Shown here one piece after another: positions 9,713-20,579 of a DNA stretch of 64,000 nt (position 1 is its first letter; each line of letters begins with the position of its first letter). This stretch comes from Prorocentrum cordatum (Eukaryota > Sar > Dinophyceae > Prorocentrales > Prorocentraceae). The notes under the pieces are model-generated. The model ran no database searches. It saw only the letters and a program-made list of their open reading frames with translations, and was not told the DNA's origin. A program made the position numbers and the translations under genes. The stretch spans positions 581,001 to 645,000 of the forward strand of contig CAUYUJ010016305.1 of NCBI GenBank assembly GCA_963575745.1, written 5' to 3'.

Positions 9713-10440
9713 ACTGGGCGGCGATTGAGCGTCGTCGTCGTCATCATCTCAGGGGGAGCTGGGATCCTGCGTGCTCTAGTGGCCACACGGAAAGGGCAAG
9801 ACGGCGTCAAGAGTGCCCAGCTGTGTGGCGCGGTACTGTGCGCATATAGATTCGCTGAATTGCTATCCTTGTGGCCTCTGGGGGGCATGCTGAAACCTTT
9901 TTGGGATCCAACAGTGCCAGTGGACACACCCCCTGCGCGAAACGCCCTCAATGCATATCCATATAGCTGCCCATGATGACTGACCTTGACGACGCTGGTG
10001 TTTACGACTGGTAGCATGTTGGTGCTTGCAGTGGCTTCGTCTGCGGCGCTAATGCTAAGCTGTGCTAGACTATGCTGAGCGATGCTAAGCTTTGGCGGTG
10101 GGAACGGCGATGTAGGTGTTGACGCGCATATCTGCATCCGTGCGCTTGATGCTGGTGGTGGTGCTGATGGTGACTGCGATGTCTGGGGTGTCGATCCTGA
10201 GGATGGCAAGGCTAACGATGGTGATGAAGCTGGTTGTGGTGAGTACGGTGACGGAGGAAGTGATCATGATTATGATAAGTGGGAAGTGTCGGAGGCCGGG
10301 AACAGGCTAGTGAACTATCAAAGGTGGGGGAGGATGGAGGCATTGCGGGCAGGATGGTGCCTACGTGATTTATGCGAATTGATCTTGATGTTTCCCAGCA
10401 TGCTCACGCCTTGAGGCTCAGTTCAATTGTATGTCAAGAG
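9713..10440. other. No supported gene
   Basis: Non-coding spacer in the element. Pentamer-like GCTAA/GCTGT repeats occur at about 10040-10095 and GGTGATG-like runs at 10150-10290. Confidence 0.5.
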
Positions 10441-10444
10441 TACC

Positions 10445-12100
10445 TTAGCCATCCAAGATGGCACGCATGCGAGCCACCTCCTCCTCGGGGGGCTCACAGG
10501 TGAGGGCGTGCGTCGCCCTCTGAGATTTGTCTGGAATCGCGATGGGGCCCAGCCTCGCCCAGGCGATCAAGTAGGCACAAGTGTGGTTCTCTCTATCGAA
10601 GTTCCGAAGGAAACGATATCGACGGCACCGCCCATCATGATAATGGCAATAGATGCATGCTCGCCTGTGCCCACTAAGATGGGTAAACTTGTCGAAGACG
10701 GCCTTGTACTCAACCCCGTCCTCCACGTAGACCACAGGGGGCAAGTGTAAGTCTGGCATCAAGGCTGGTAGCGGCGCAACCGCAGGAAGTGCGGCTGGGG
10801 GCGCAGGCTCCTCCAATTCGAGCTCTGGCTCGCCGTCATCGTCCATGTCATCCACAAGCTCGTAAAGCTGCATGCCCTTGAACGTGTCCTTGAAGGTGCT
10901 GTCCGAAGTATTCGGCACGTCCATGGCGATGATGCTGCACAAATTCTTCATGTACACGATGCACTTGTAGTACGACTCCGTCGCATACTGGTCGATGTGT
11001 TCGAGATCAGCTTGCCGCCCAAAGATGGCACCCGACCTGGCTAGGCACAGATAGTACATCTTGGGCCGCTTCGCGACGTCTGTCAAGAACGCGTGAGCAC
11101 CTTGCACAAGCTGCCGGGGCACGTCTGCCTATGGCGTCCAGCCTTTGCGCAGAAGGACCTTCACCAATTGAAGCTTATCCATGCGACTCGGAGGCGTGCG
11201 GTCATCCGATCTTATATCATGCAGGGGCCTATTGCAACGAGCATCGATCGATACCTTGATGCGTTGAAGATCGATTGAATATTCAATATCACCAATATCT
11301 GCACTCTCACTCTCAATCACAATGCCTGTCTCGACCAGCTCGGGAATAGATCTGCCACTGGCATCTGGTAGTGCAAGAAGTGGTACACGAGCGTCGCACA
11401 CAGAGAAGGCCTTCATGTCAACCAGGTGCTGTGCAACAAGGCGAGCCCCCTGGGTCAGGACATTCGGCTCGCGCGCATCGTCACCGACAGGCGCGATCGC
11501 GATCTCCTCGTCGGGGACTTCAGGGTGAAGAATAGGCAGCATTCCTGGAGCTCCGGGCGCTGGCAAAGGAATGAGATCGACCTTGCGAGTGGACTCTCCG
11601 ATGTTCCACTTGACGAAGTGCTCCATGAGCTCCCTCAGGCGGCCTGCGCTGTTCAAACACAGGAGATCAAAGCGCACGATGCCAGGCACCGCGCGCAGCG
11701 TCACTGTAGGACCATCGGACCATTCAATAACCTTGAAAACCTGAACGTTGATAGATGTCGAGTTCTTCGCAACGTGCCGAATTCTCAACTAATGCTTGGA
11801 CTCTGGCTTCGCGTCGACAACTTCGAAAAACACCTACACCTGCTGCCACAAATAGTATGGTTCCGTGTCTGGGTCAAGCAGAACCTCAACAAAATCAGAA
11901 GAAGTAAGTCCATCAAACGGCTCGCCATCGAAATTCGATCCTGCGTCCCAGGCGGCCTGCGGCATACTCAGGATCGATCCACCACCAAAAGTATTCTTGA
12001 AGAGTGTGATCATCAGGCGAGACTCAGCGGACAAGTGAACACCGCCAGCATTATCAGCAGCCCTCTCATGAGCGCCCCAAGCCGAGACCGCAGACTGCAA
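10445..12100 (-). pseudogene. Unknown element protein with Cys/His cluster, three in-frame TAG codons
   Basis: One reading frame runs from about 12100 to TAA 10445 with no frame change, interrupted only by TAG at 11834-11836, 11789-11791 and 11129-11131. In each case coding composition continues directly after the stop (for example KPESKH-TAG-LRIRHVAKN). Read through, it gives about 550 residues: a hydrophilic N-terminal part, a central beta-rich part, an Asp/Glu-rich linker (DDMDDDGEPELELEE) and a C-terminal Cys/His cluster (CIYCHYHDGRC, later HTCAYLIAW) that could bind zinc. It follows the transposase-like gene on the same strand and may be part of the same protein in an intact copy. No family recognised. 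Every stop is one C-to-T step from CAG. Confidence 0.55.
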
Positions 12101-12287
12101 AACAGAGACGTCCTCATACTGATCATCGGCACTGCACTGGTAGACCTAGCAAGGAAGCGCGAGAAGGCAAGCTGGTTGAGAAATTGAGAGCGCCGTGGAC
12201 TAGCGTAGCATGGGCTTTGGGGGGGGGAGGGCATGCAGAAGAAGGACACGGCACCCCCTAACATCCAAGACGCCCCCGATTTACCAA

Positions 12288-15090
12288 TCAACCGACCTTC
12301 TCGTGCCTCTGCGCCAGAGTGAGACGGGGGACCTCGTCCCCCTGTGATACGTGAGCCAGAACTCTCTTCCAATGATCTTTGTCGGACCAGTGCTGCGCGA
12401 GCCAGTGCATCGCTTTGGGGTCAGCCAGGGTCGACAGGGCCTGCAACTTGCGCTGCCTCGCGCGCGCCACAGCTGGCTTCGCGTAGGTGAAGTTTCGAGT
12501 AACTGCGCCCTTCGTCTGCTTGTGCTCAGCCTCTATGACCCGACCGACGCAATTCGCAAGCGCCCGGTCTCGAACTTCACGGAATGCCTCAGGGTAGTCA
12601 TGCAGTTTGCGTCAATCCTCTGACCGAGAAGCCCCAAACGATTCCAATTGCAAAGACACCGTCGACGAACGATCGGAGAGCAAGAAGCACACGCGGTTTG
12701 CGGAATACCTGGTCCCGATATTATCCCACTCCTGGAAGCATTCGCTCACGCACCTTAACGGCCATCAACTTCCCCCGAACTCTCGTCAACCCCCATCGTT
12801 GAAAACAAAGCCGTTTAGCTGAAAGCGATGCCCCCACGGCGCCCCACCGCAGAAACATAACAACGTAACAAACGGCCCCCCGGGACGACCACCTGAGGCC
12901 AAAACGCACAAACTTCATTTAAACGCATTCCAAAAACAGAACGGGGTAGGTCAAAGGAAGTAGGTCCCCCCCCGCAGCGCCGTCTCCCCATGTCGGCGTC
13001 GAAGCCGAAGTGCTCAGCGAACGCGCCGACTATCTTGTGCGGCACGTGGTTCCATAAGCTCAGCTTGTCCCCGACCACGCTGCACCACCGCTCAGTAATG
13101 CTAGTCTTGATCTGCATCATCCTGCCCGCTGTGGTGGCGTCGCCTTCAAGAAGCATCTCCTGGAATGACTGCGAGGTGGCTGCGCGAACCCTCTCGAACA
13201 GGCCAGCGCAATGACCCAAGGCAAAATGCACACCTCGCCTGCCCATCCAGGGGCAGCATCAAGTCTTGTCGTCAAGAGCTTTCCTCAACAACTTGCGGCG
13301 AGCCTTGTAGCTGCTGGCTTCGACAATCAACTGCTCATGGCAGGTGCAACCCTCCATCCACGAAGGTTCCTTGCCCGCCGCCATCAGGAAGACATGAATG
13401 GTGAAAGACATGGCGTTGAACCATTCCTTCTGCGCGATGGCCTTGCGGCAGCGGGCAATCCTCTCTGTCGATATGTTCATATCTGATGGGTCGAAATACT
13501 CGCAAAGATATTCCCAAACCATGTTGATGCTGTGTAAAGTCTCTTCCAAATGCCCCCATCTCCAATCGACGCGCTGCCCACTAAACTCGTGCACGACCAG
13601 CCCTGACATGCGAAAGCGCGTGCTTGAAAGTCGTTGCCAAGAGCCTGTCCTTCTCGTGCCTGAATACGGCCGTGACGGCCTTAAGTAAAGGTTCGAACTG
13701 TGCCCACTCTGGAATAGCTGCGATCGCCTCTTCAACCGCAGTGAAGCAAACATGTAAATGATCAGGGACTTCCATCGCATTCATAAGGAAATACAGCCCT
13801 TGGCAACCAGGATTTGCACACGTCAACCACTTACCCTTCAGATCTGCAAGAACTTGTCGCAACTCATCGGGTTCCCCGAAAGGTGCGCTCGCCACGTGCT
13901 TCTCTACGCCCTGATCTGATGTAAGGTGCTTCACTCCCTCCCTGAATCGCATGAAGTTTTCTTCCCCGAGCCCCGAGAGGATCATGTTCACGAGCTTCGT
14001 GAGCTTCGATGCCGTATCGGTGTAGCCCAGCGTCGAAACAGGCAGGCGACGACGAATGAAAGTGAAACCGCCGAGTGGATCAAGATGCAGCTCGGATGCG
14101 GGCGCGGTCTGCACGAAAAAAATCTACAATGGCGTCGAAGAAATCGTAACCACCCTGAGGGCTTGAATCGATGAGGATGCTCATAGGTGTCTTCTCTTCC
14201 ATGTCATCGTACCACATTCGTTGATGCAGCATCGTGAGCGTGTCCAGCTTCACCATGTTCAACCTGACAGTCTCCCCAAGTGGAATCTCCATTGAATTTC
14301 GGACGTCTTTCTCGGGACAGATCATATCAGCCACAGTCTCGGCGCACTGCTGGATATCATTCATCGCTGATAACATGTGCGCCAATTTCACCGCCTGCAT
14401 GTGGAACAAGGGCCCCCACTGATCACGCTTGCCATCTAATTTCCTATCTCTGCCACGTTCATACCACATCTTCTTGCGATCCTGGCCCTCGTCGACCGCG
14501 GCAGGGGCGACCGGGGTGGCGAAGCCCCCGACGGCGTCGCTCGAAAATACCAGTTGGCAGTGAACCGATGACGCGAAACCTGCTGGGACGACAAGCGTTC
14601 GGCATCCAGTTTCGCCCTTCGCCGCTGGATTCAAAATCGCCCGCGGCAGCTCCATAGTGTAGATCGGTTGGCGATCAGGGCGGGATTGCAGAAACTCATC
14701 CATTACAAAAGATCCCAAACCTGAGAAGTGATTACGCCCTGAATCTGTCAAAACCGACAAGCCGAATCTTGGATGCTTAACCCATTGCGAGTCTGTCATC
14801 TCAACTGGATCACGCAAGGGAGAAATAGTTTCGACGTCCATCAACTTATAATCTCCAGATCGGGTATGTTTGAATCGCCTTGAATTCTGCCACGCAGTCA
14901 CTTGGGACAGATGAGCTCCGACTGCATCCGAAACTGAACTCAGGAGTCTGCCACCGAACTGAAGAATCGCAAGAAAATGCGCAACTCCTTTCATATCGTA
15001 AGCCCAGGCAACGAAAGCACACGGCAACTCAAGTTCACACCGCTTGCGTTTTCTAACTCTGGGGGCCGGCGGGCGAAGTACGTTATGCAT
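12288..15090 (-). pseudogene. Transposase-like protein with DDE/RNase H-fold features
   Basis: ATG at 15090. The N-terminal third is open to about 14110. It contains LIDSSPQGGYDFF (Asp near 14168), which fits a first catalytic Asp. Following a +1 change at a T7 run near 14120, the next part has LTSDQGVEKHVAS (Asp near 13915), fitting the second Asp, and a likely zinc pair in CANPGC. After another shift near 13610 come WRWGHLEETLHS (Glu near 13545) and CTCHEQ. The frame continues past TGA 13259 with TERWCSVVG and LWNHVPHKIVGAFAEHFG. Further helical sequence with RVIEAEHKQTKG (about 12510) follows another TGA at 12612 and ends at 12288. Either Glu could be the third acidic residue. The assignment rests on motif order and on position in a TIR element; the superfamily is not recognised. 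The two TGA codons are one step from CGA. Confidence 0.6.
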
Positions 15091-15099
15091 GTAGGCGCG

Positions 15100-16128
15100 T
15101 ACGAATATGGAACTTATGGAACACGATGCTCAAATGGCGATGGCGCGGGGCGACGACAAACGACATCAACCGATGGGGCGGGCCCCGCGCCGCCATTGCG
15201 AACAGCGGCGCGACCAGCGCAAGACCAGAAACATCGCAGAAACAAAAACACCAAGACCTGCAAGGTCGCTGTCAAGCACAGAAGACCCCAAAGAGCATGA
15301 CGGCACGGTCGGCTGACGAGGGCCCAGAGCGACCCCAATACCATAAGCCTACAGAGAGTTGTTTGGGATGTTTGTATAGGGATGAGTCGGGGTCCCCTAC
15401 AGGAGGACACACGCTGATGATGATCCGCCGCCCCGAGCACGCGGGCCACTGGGCGCGCCGCGCATGACATATCACGTGGCCACAAGGCGTTCGACAAAAT
15501 ATGTCTACAGACCCCGCGACCCCTTTAAAGTTTCACCCTCTTCTAACTCCACCAAATTTCCATTCCCCCCGAGCCGCCGATTCCTGGAGCTCCAGAGACC
15601 GATGCGAGTTTCAGAGTCCCTGCGGGAATCGATACACACATCACCACGCAAAACCACGTTCATCCAGGGGTGGCCGAAATCACCGAACTTGACAACGCGT
15701 GGCGCCTGTAAAGCCTTGGAGGGGGGGGGGGGGGGGGGGTCGAACAGCTAAATTGTAGAAGTTTCGGTTGACATTCATCGCATTGGTGAAATGTGTAAAT
15801 TGGAAGCCTATGAAGCACAGCACAGCATACACTCCAGCAAAAGCCTTTGAATGATGCAAAGCGTATATCATGGCTTCGGCGGCGCAAGAACGAACGCAAC
15901 AAAACAACGCCTTTGGGTGTGATTTGTTCTTGGTGGGCTGGTGGGTGCGTACGTGGCTCTAGCACAAGCATGCATTGCTCAAATAAAAATGTGAATCGCG
16001 ATGCAAGCTCATTTGGCGATGCGCTGAAAGGTAAGTTCGTAGCTTGTTTTGTGGAAAACAAAATTTAACTTGATGTGAATGCTTTGGGGCGACCTCTGTT
16101 TCGTGTTTCGCGGAAGCCAGTTGTGGTG
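15100..16128. other. Right subterminal region of the element
   Basis: No gene supported. Contains a G19 run (15721-15739). A weak leader-like match (CGCCATTTGAGCATCG, minus strand, 15128-15147) lies just upstream of the transposase-like ATG. Confidence 0.45.
15721..15739. repeat. G19 homopolymer
   Basis: Nineteen G followed by TCGAAC. A similar inverted arrangement (TTCGACCCC with C runs) recurs at 28185-28375. Confidence 0.95.
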
Positions 16129-16159
16129 GTCGGGGGGTGCGCCTATCAATTGAAGTCAT
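16129..16159 (-). repeat. Right terminal inverted repeat
   Basis: On the minus strand it starts ATGACTTCAATTGATAGGC, then GCACCCCCCGACCA, matching the left end with one gap. Confidence 0.92.
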
Positions 16160-16169
16160 AGATTCGCGC
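16160..16169. repeat. Right target-site duplication
   Basis: AGATTCGCGC, identical to 2858-2867. Confidence 0.93.
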
Positions 16170-19051
16170 GCCCTGAATGGAGCCTTGAGGTGACCTCGAG
16201 GGAGGGGTTGTCGGCAAGGAGGAATCGGTGCCGCTCTTCCTCGCGATGGGAGCCTGGAGTGAGGTCCCGTAGCATTTTAGCCATGTCTTCCTTGGGGGTG
16301 GCCGCGGCCGCGGCGAGCGCCTCAAGCCCTTCGTCGTCCCAGGGCAGTGGCCTCCGCCATGGCAATCCCTTGATCAACGGCCTCTGCGCGAAGGGGTCGG
16401 TGAGTCCAGAACGCATTGTGTTGTTGTAGAAGGCAACGTTAGGCCGTGACAGGAGCAGGGGGTGCATGCGGTAGCAGAGGCTTAGCTGCACCACGGCTGT
16501 TGTTTCGTCTCCCAGGGCGGTGCGCAGCCAGTCGAAGATGGAGAGGCAGAGCCCGAGGTCGGCGGCCTCTCTGGAAAGGACGGTGGAGGGGAGCTGCTCG
16601 GGGTCGCCCACCGGCACCAGATGCCCGCCAGAGCGGATGGCGCTGTCGAGCGACATGGCGGCCATAAGCTGCTCATGGGCTTGCCCTGCCTCGTCGATGA
16701 TGGGGAAGGCTACCGGGGCGGCGTTCCTGAGTGCCTCCGCGGAATCGTGCGCTGTGATGATCGCTTGGCGGCCTCGAGGAGCTGGGTACGGAATGCGGTG
16801 GATTCTTTGGAGGATCCGCCTTCGAATGGGGGTCTACCGCGCGCGCTGAGGAAGCGCCCCCCCGGGGTGGGCGGGGCCAGTGCCTTCGTCACTCGGAAGT
16901 CTTTGGCCAGACGGGCGCATCTGTTGGGGCAGCCTGTCCTCTGCCCTAGTCTGCCCGCCTGGCGCGCGCTGCCGAGATCGAGGGCTGGCTGGTCCGCGGC
17001 CGCGTTGGAACCTGCAGTCAGCGCCACCGCTTGCCCTTCAGGGAATGAGTCGGCAAAGCTGTCCATGGCGGCGACGGAGAAGACTGTCTTGCCGGTTCCC
17101 CGGGGGCCGTGCACGACCGTTACGCGGTGCTGCATGGTGGCAGCAAGGGCCCGCGTGGCGTCGCCGTTGAGCTGGCGGCGCCTTCATCGAGCGCCACAGT
17201 CGAAGGTAGGTCCCTGGCCCGTTGAAATACCTGTCCGATTGCATTGTCCACTTCATGGTCGGAGAAGGGGGTGGTGGTCGGTGCCTCGGTCGGGGTCTGC
17301 GAGTCTGTCGCTCCGCTGCTCACCACCGCGGGTGGCATGCTAGGGGCCTGGACCCTGATGGTGGCCCTGGCCCGTGAGAGGAGGGTTTGCCCGCAGACTC
17401 TGGCGTTCTCCACGCTGTTGCCCAGCGTCTTATTCTTCCTGTCGGTAGTGCGGAAGGTGAGGAGGTACGTGATGACGTCGAGTGGCGCGCCCACCAGGTC
17501 TGCGGGGACCTGCTGCAACTTGTAGATTTCGGTGATGGAGGTAGAGATCCGCCTGTACTGTAACCGAAGGGGTGCCTTGTCCAGCCTGTGCCACGCGCCT
17601 CCCACTTTGTCCGGCTTTGGGATCCTGTCGTCAGCGTGGAACCTCCCGTATCTGTTTTCGTCGCATGAAGCCAAAGCCTGGTTGCTGGGGTACTTAGCCC
17701 CCCGTCTGAAACCCAAAGCCTCGCAATCGTTTGTAGGGATGGCACCTCCGAAGTCGGGTGGCCACAGAAGCTTGAGCGAGGCGACCTGGTCCACGGATGG
17801 GCCGGTGATGCTGAGGAGTAGTGTGCGGGCTTCCTGCCCTGCTTCCTGCCCCTTGAGAAGGACCTTGAACTCTTGGGGCCATTGCAGGTGCAGCAGCAAC
17901 TTCCCCTGCTGGGCGGGAAATGCATTCCGCAGCCTGAACTGGTCGAGAAGTAGACAGGGGGGCTGCTCGTCGATGGGGGTGACTGCCACGCCTAGCGCGC
18001 AGCTCTGCCTTCTAACCAAGTCCGTTCTGGCCTTGGCGGAGCCATTCCAGACGGTTCCGGTGGCTGCCATGCACTCGGCCCAGGCCAGCCTGTCGAGGGT
18101 GCGTCCTCTTTGTCGCAGGTCTTGCCCCCAATGCCTTGGGAGGTTCGCTCCCGAGCGGACTGCGCCCGTGGGGGTGTGAAAGAGAAGCTGGGCTGCAGTG
18201 TTGTTGGTGGGAGCAGCGAATAGACGGGTGATGGCGTCCGCTGCTGCAGCCGCTGATGACTCGATTATTACCTGCCTGTTCATAAGGGGGGAGGGCGTCT
18301 GGCCAGTTGCGATGGTCACTGTCTCCCTCGTGTTCGGGCCTGGTCCGCTCCATTGAATCCTGCGAGGAGGCCCTGCTGGATGCATTGTTCCGCCCCTCCC
18401 ACGGGTGCCGCGGGGCGGGGGGCCATCCGAGTGATGCAGCGGGCGCGTCTGTCGGGGGCGGTGGCGGCGGTGCCGTGCCCCCCCCAGGCTCTGGACGTGT
18501 TCCTGGGAGTCTTTCCCCAACCCGCTCGGTGCTGGTTAGGCGGTCGTAGGTCTGTCGAATGAACGGCGTCGGCGGGGGTGGTGAAGTCGAACGGGTCGTC
18601 GCGGCACGGGAAATTGACTGGGACGTGATCCCAGTCTTCTGGGAAGGTCCACCCTGGGAGGTGGGGCAGGGCGCCCTCCTTAACTGGGTCTGGCAGCGTC
18701 CAACCAGGCCAGCGTGGTCTGTTGATGGTGCGGGTCGTAGTCTTTGCCCAAGGTCCTGGTCCAGAGGTTGCCTGGGGCGATGTGCAGTCTTGGGCCCAGC
18801 CAGCCAGTGTCTTTCTGCTTTCCTGCTTCGATGGCGCGGCTCCCTCCCAGGAGATGCTCCTTGCCGTCGCAGTGTCTCTGGCACACCTCGCACCACCAGC
18901 ACCACTCGTGGTGGAAATGCGCCCATCGGAGCCACGGGCACTCGCGCGCACGGAAGGGGCAACGGCCGTCAACCTTGCCCGGGACTCCAGCACAGGGGGC
19001 TGTGGGGGAAGGCCAACGGGCCAGTGGTCCATTATAGCTTTTCTTCGTCAT
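16170..19051 (-). pseudogene. SF1 (UPF1-like) helicase, 5' half: Cys/His cluster, unknown domain, RecA1
   Basis: ATG 19051 (MTKKSYNGPLARW) follows a leader relic by about 66 bases. Residues 31-61 form a Cys/His cluster (CPFRAREC, then HFHHEWCWWCEVCQRHC), a likely zinc site. After a frame change near 18690 a Pro/Asp-rich linker follows. About 17120-18310 holds an unrecognised domain of some 400 residues. The helicase core has motif I (VVHGPRGTGKT, about 17110-17085), motif Ia (ALTAGSNAAAD), motif II (IIDEAGQAHEQ, about 16695), motif III (LVPVGDPEQLPSTV, about 16610) and motif IV (LCYRMHP, about 16465). These are typical of the UPF1/SMUBP2-like branch: ATP-driven 5'-3' unwinding. The frame changes near 17160 and 16700. 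The gene is cut at 16170 by the 13.3-kb element; the second half is at 493-2857. Confidence 0.82.
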
Positions 19052-19117
19052 CCTGCCGAAGGGGGGCGCAGCCAAAAGCCGCAGAGTACTGGTAAATGGT
19101 GGGTGGCGGACGATTGG

Positions 19118-19135
19118 CTTGAGCCAAGGCAGCGG
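19118..19135 (-). other. Probable spliced-leader relic upstream of the helicase gene
   Basis: Reads CCGCTGCCTTGGCTCAAG on the minus strand: the last ten bases match the leader exactly, and three bases (ATT) are missing in the middle. The helicase ATG is 66 bases downstream. A 10-base exact match could occur by chance, so this is less certain than the relics at 6.66 and 8.42 kb. Confidence 0.55.
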
Positions 19136-19346
19136 AGACCTCAGTTGCCGCGGGGATCGATCGATCGGCGATCAGATCGGAGAGGAGCCAGGGTGGGGGA
19201 GGAGGAGGGAGGATTTTCCAGCTGGAACGCGGCAGCGGCCGACTCGGATGGGTCGCAGAGGTTGATCTCCGGTCGGTCGTGGAAGGGACAATGTGCTGGA
19301 CGGGTGGGGGCATCGCTCGCCCATTGTATGTGTGTGGTGACCGTGC

Positions 19347-20000
19347 TCACGCCTTTTTGCGGAGGGCGTCGGCCCAGTAGACCCCGATGGTGGCGAGACT
19401 GTCCGCGGCTTTGTTCAGCCTCCGTTTGGCAACTTGCCACGTGGGTACCCACCCCGCTCGCTCTTTCCGCCTGCCCAAGGACGCGTTCCATCGGCCGGGC
19501 AAGGTTGAGCCTTCGGTACCTGGCGGTGCCCGCACCGTATCGCACGGCGGCGAAGTTATCGCCGACAACCCTGGCGGCCCGGATTGGGCCCTTGGGGTGG
19601 GGAAGCAGGGCCAGACCAGAACGGCACCCTGCAACTTCGGCCGTTTGTGCGTTGCGACAGTCCGGGAGCGCAGCGATGGCGATGGCCAGGGCTTGGGGAG
19701 AGCCAGTGGTGGGGTTGTGGTGCCACAGGATGGAACCAGCGCCTGAGACCTTGTCGGCGCCCTCGATGGACCTGGCACCATCATCAAAGGTAACCTCATA
19801 GGGCCATTGGGTACACTTGGAGTCGGGGGAAGGCGAGCTGCGGACTGCGACCTCGTCGCCAGGCTCCAGGCTAGTGTTAGCGATCAGCGTGGTGGTGTGA
19901 GACCCGCACTCCCGGCAGAAGACGGAGGTCCAGATGGCAGTGGGAGAGTCATCGGTCCTGGGGCAAGGGAACCAGCCTTGTCCTGGGGGCAGCCATGCGG
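19347..20000 (-). pseudogene. Retroelement RNase H domain with zinc ribbon
   Basis: A CxxC-type ribbon (WFPCPRTDD then FCRECGSHTTT, about 19970-19890) precedes an RNase H fold: first Asp in EVTFDDGARS, Glu in TAEVAGC, second Asp in VVGDNFAAVRYG, and the last acidic region NKAADSLATIG, ending at TGA 19347. RNase H removes RNA from RNA:DNA hybrids and is a standard part of LTR and some non-LTR retroelement polyproteins. One frame change near 19470 separates the third and last motifs. No reverse transcriptase was found upstream, where simple repeats begin, so this is a fragment. It is not clear whether it was ever fused to the helicase gene downstream; the leader relic between them argues for separate units. 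Confidence 0.7.
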
Positions 20001-20068
20001 TCCGAGTCTGAAGCGCCTGTGGGACAGCGAGTCTATCCCCTGGGTTGTTGTGGTGTCTGGCGTCTGGT

Positions 20069-20093
20069 GGGGTTACGCGAAGCGTCTAGAATT
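20069..20093. repeat. Copy of a shared 22-bp motif
   Basis: GGTTACGCGAAGCGTCTAGAA, nearly the same as GGTTACGCGAAACATCTAGAA at 47790-47810. In both places, read on the minus strand, the motif ends in TTCGCGTAACCC. Function unknown. Confidence 0.6.
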
Positions 20094-20579
20094 CGCAACA
20101 GCGCCCGCGCAGCTTTTTTTCACACGTGATGTTGCAAAGCCGTTGGTGTTTGGCACACGCGGTGGTGAACTCAACCTTGAAATCCTTACAAAACCTCTGT
20201 GTGTTTGAAGGGTTCTGGCATGCGCGCAACGAGTGGACATTGTCACATATTTTGGCAAACGGATTTAGCAGTATTGAATTAGAACTGTTTGAGAAGGGTG
20301 GGGGAGGGGCGATAAAAAACGGGTTGCGCTGATACGAAATGAATCGATATTTCGATTGGGCGACGAGATAGAATCGGCAGAATCGTAAATTGTGCAAGCG
20401 CAAGAGAGGACGCAAAACTCGGGGAATGGAGGGGCTTAATGCGAGGACGCGACGAGGCCGCAACATAGCCGCCAGACCGACAATTAGGCTCAGACGACGG
20501 GCGGCGACGAGGCGGCGATGGGGCGGCGACTGCGACAACATAGACGCCAAACCGACAATCACGCCCAGAGGACGGGCGG

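Larger units (their letters stand above)
2868..16159 (-). mobile_element. 13,292-bp DNA transposon with TIRs, inserted in the helicase gene
   Basis: Both ends start ATGACTTCAATTGATAGGC reading inward, followed by a C-rich segment ending CCCCCGACCA, so the inverted repeats are about 31-33 bp with one short gap. A perfect 10-bp direct repeat flanks the element. Deleting the element and one repeat copy joins the helicase frame (reading HSGRANL then PGAAQAVD), which shows that this is an insertion and gives its exact limits. All recognisable genes inside lie on the minus strand: transposase-like, unknown Cys/His protein, small Cys protein, cytosine-5 methyltransferase, and a zinc-ribbon/coiled-coil protein. 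A 10-bp target duplication is in the range known for Mutator-like elements, but the transposase-like protein does not resemble a MULE to me, so I leave the superfamily open. The cargo genes carry lesions, so this copy is probably not autonomous. Confidence 0.9.

Noticed and set aside
9314-10209. Long frames on both strands across 9.3-10.2 kb
   Set aside because: Explained by the 11-bp minisatellite, whose units carry no stop in any frame.
2868-16159. Assigning the element to Mutator-like transposons from the 10-bp duplication
   Set aside because: Duplication length alone is weak, and the transposase-like motifs do not match what I know of that family.
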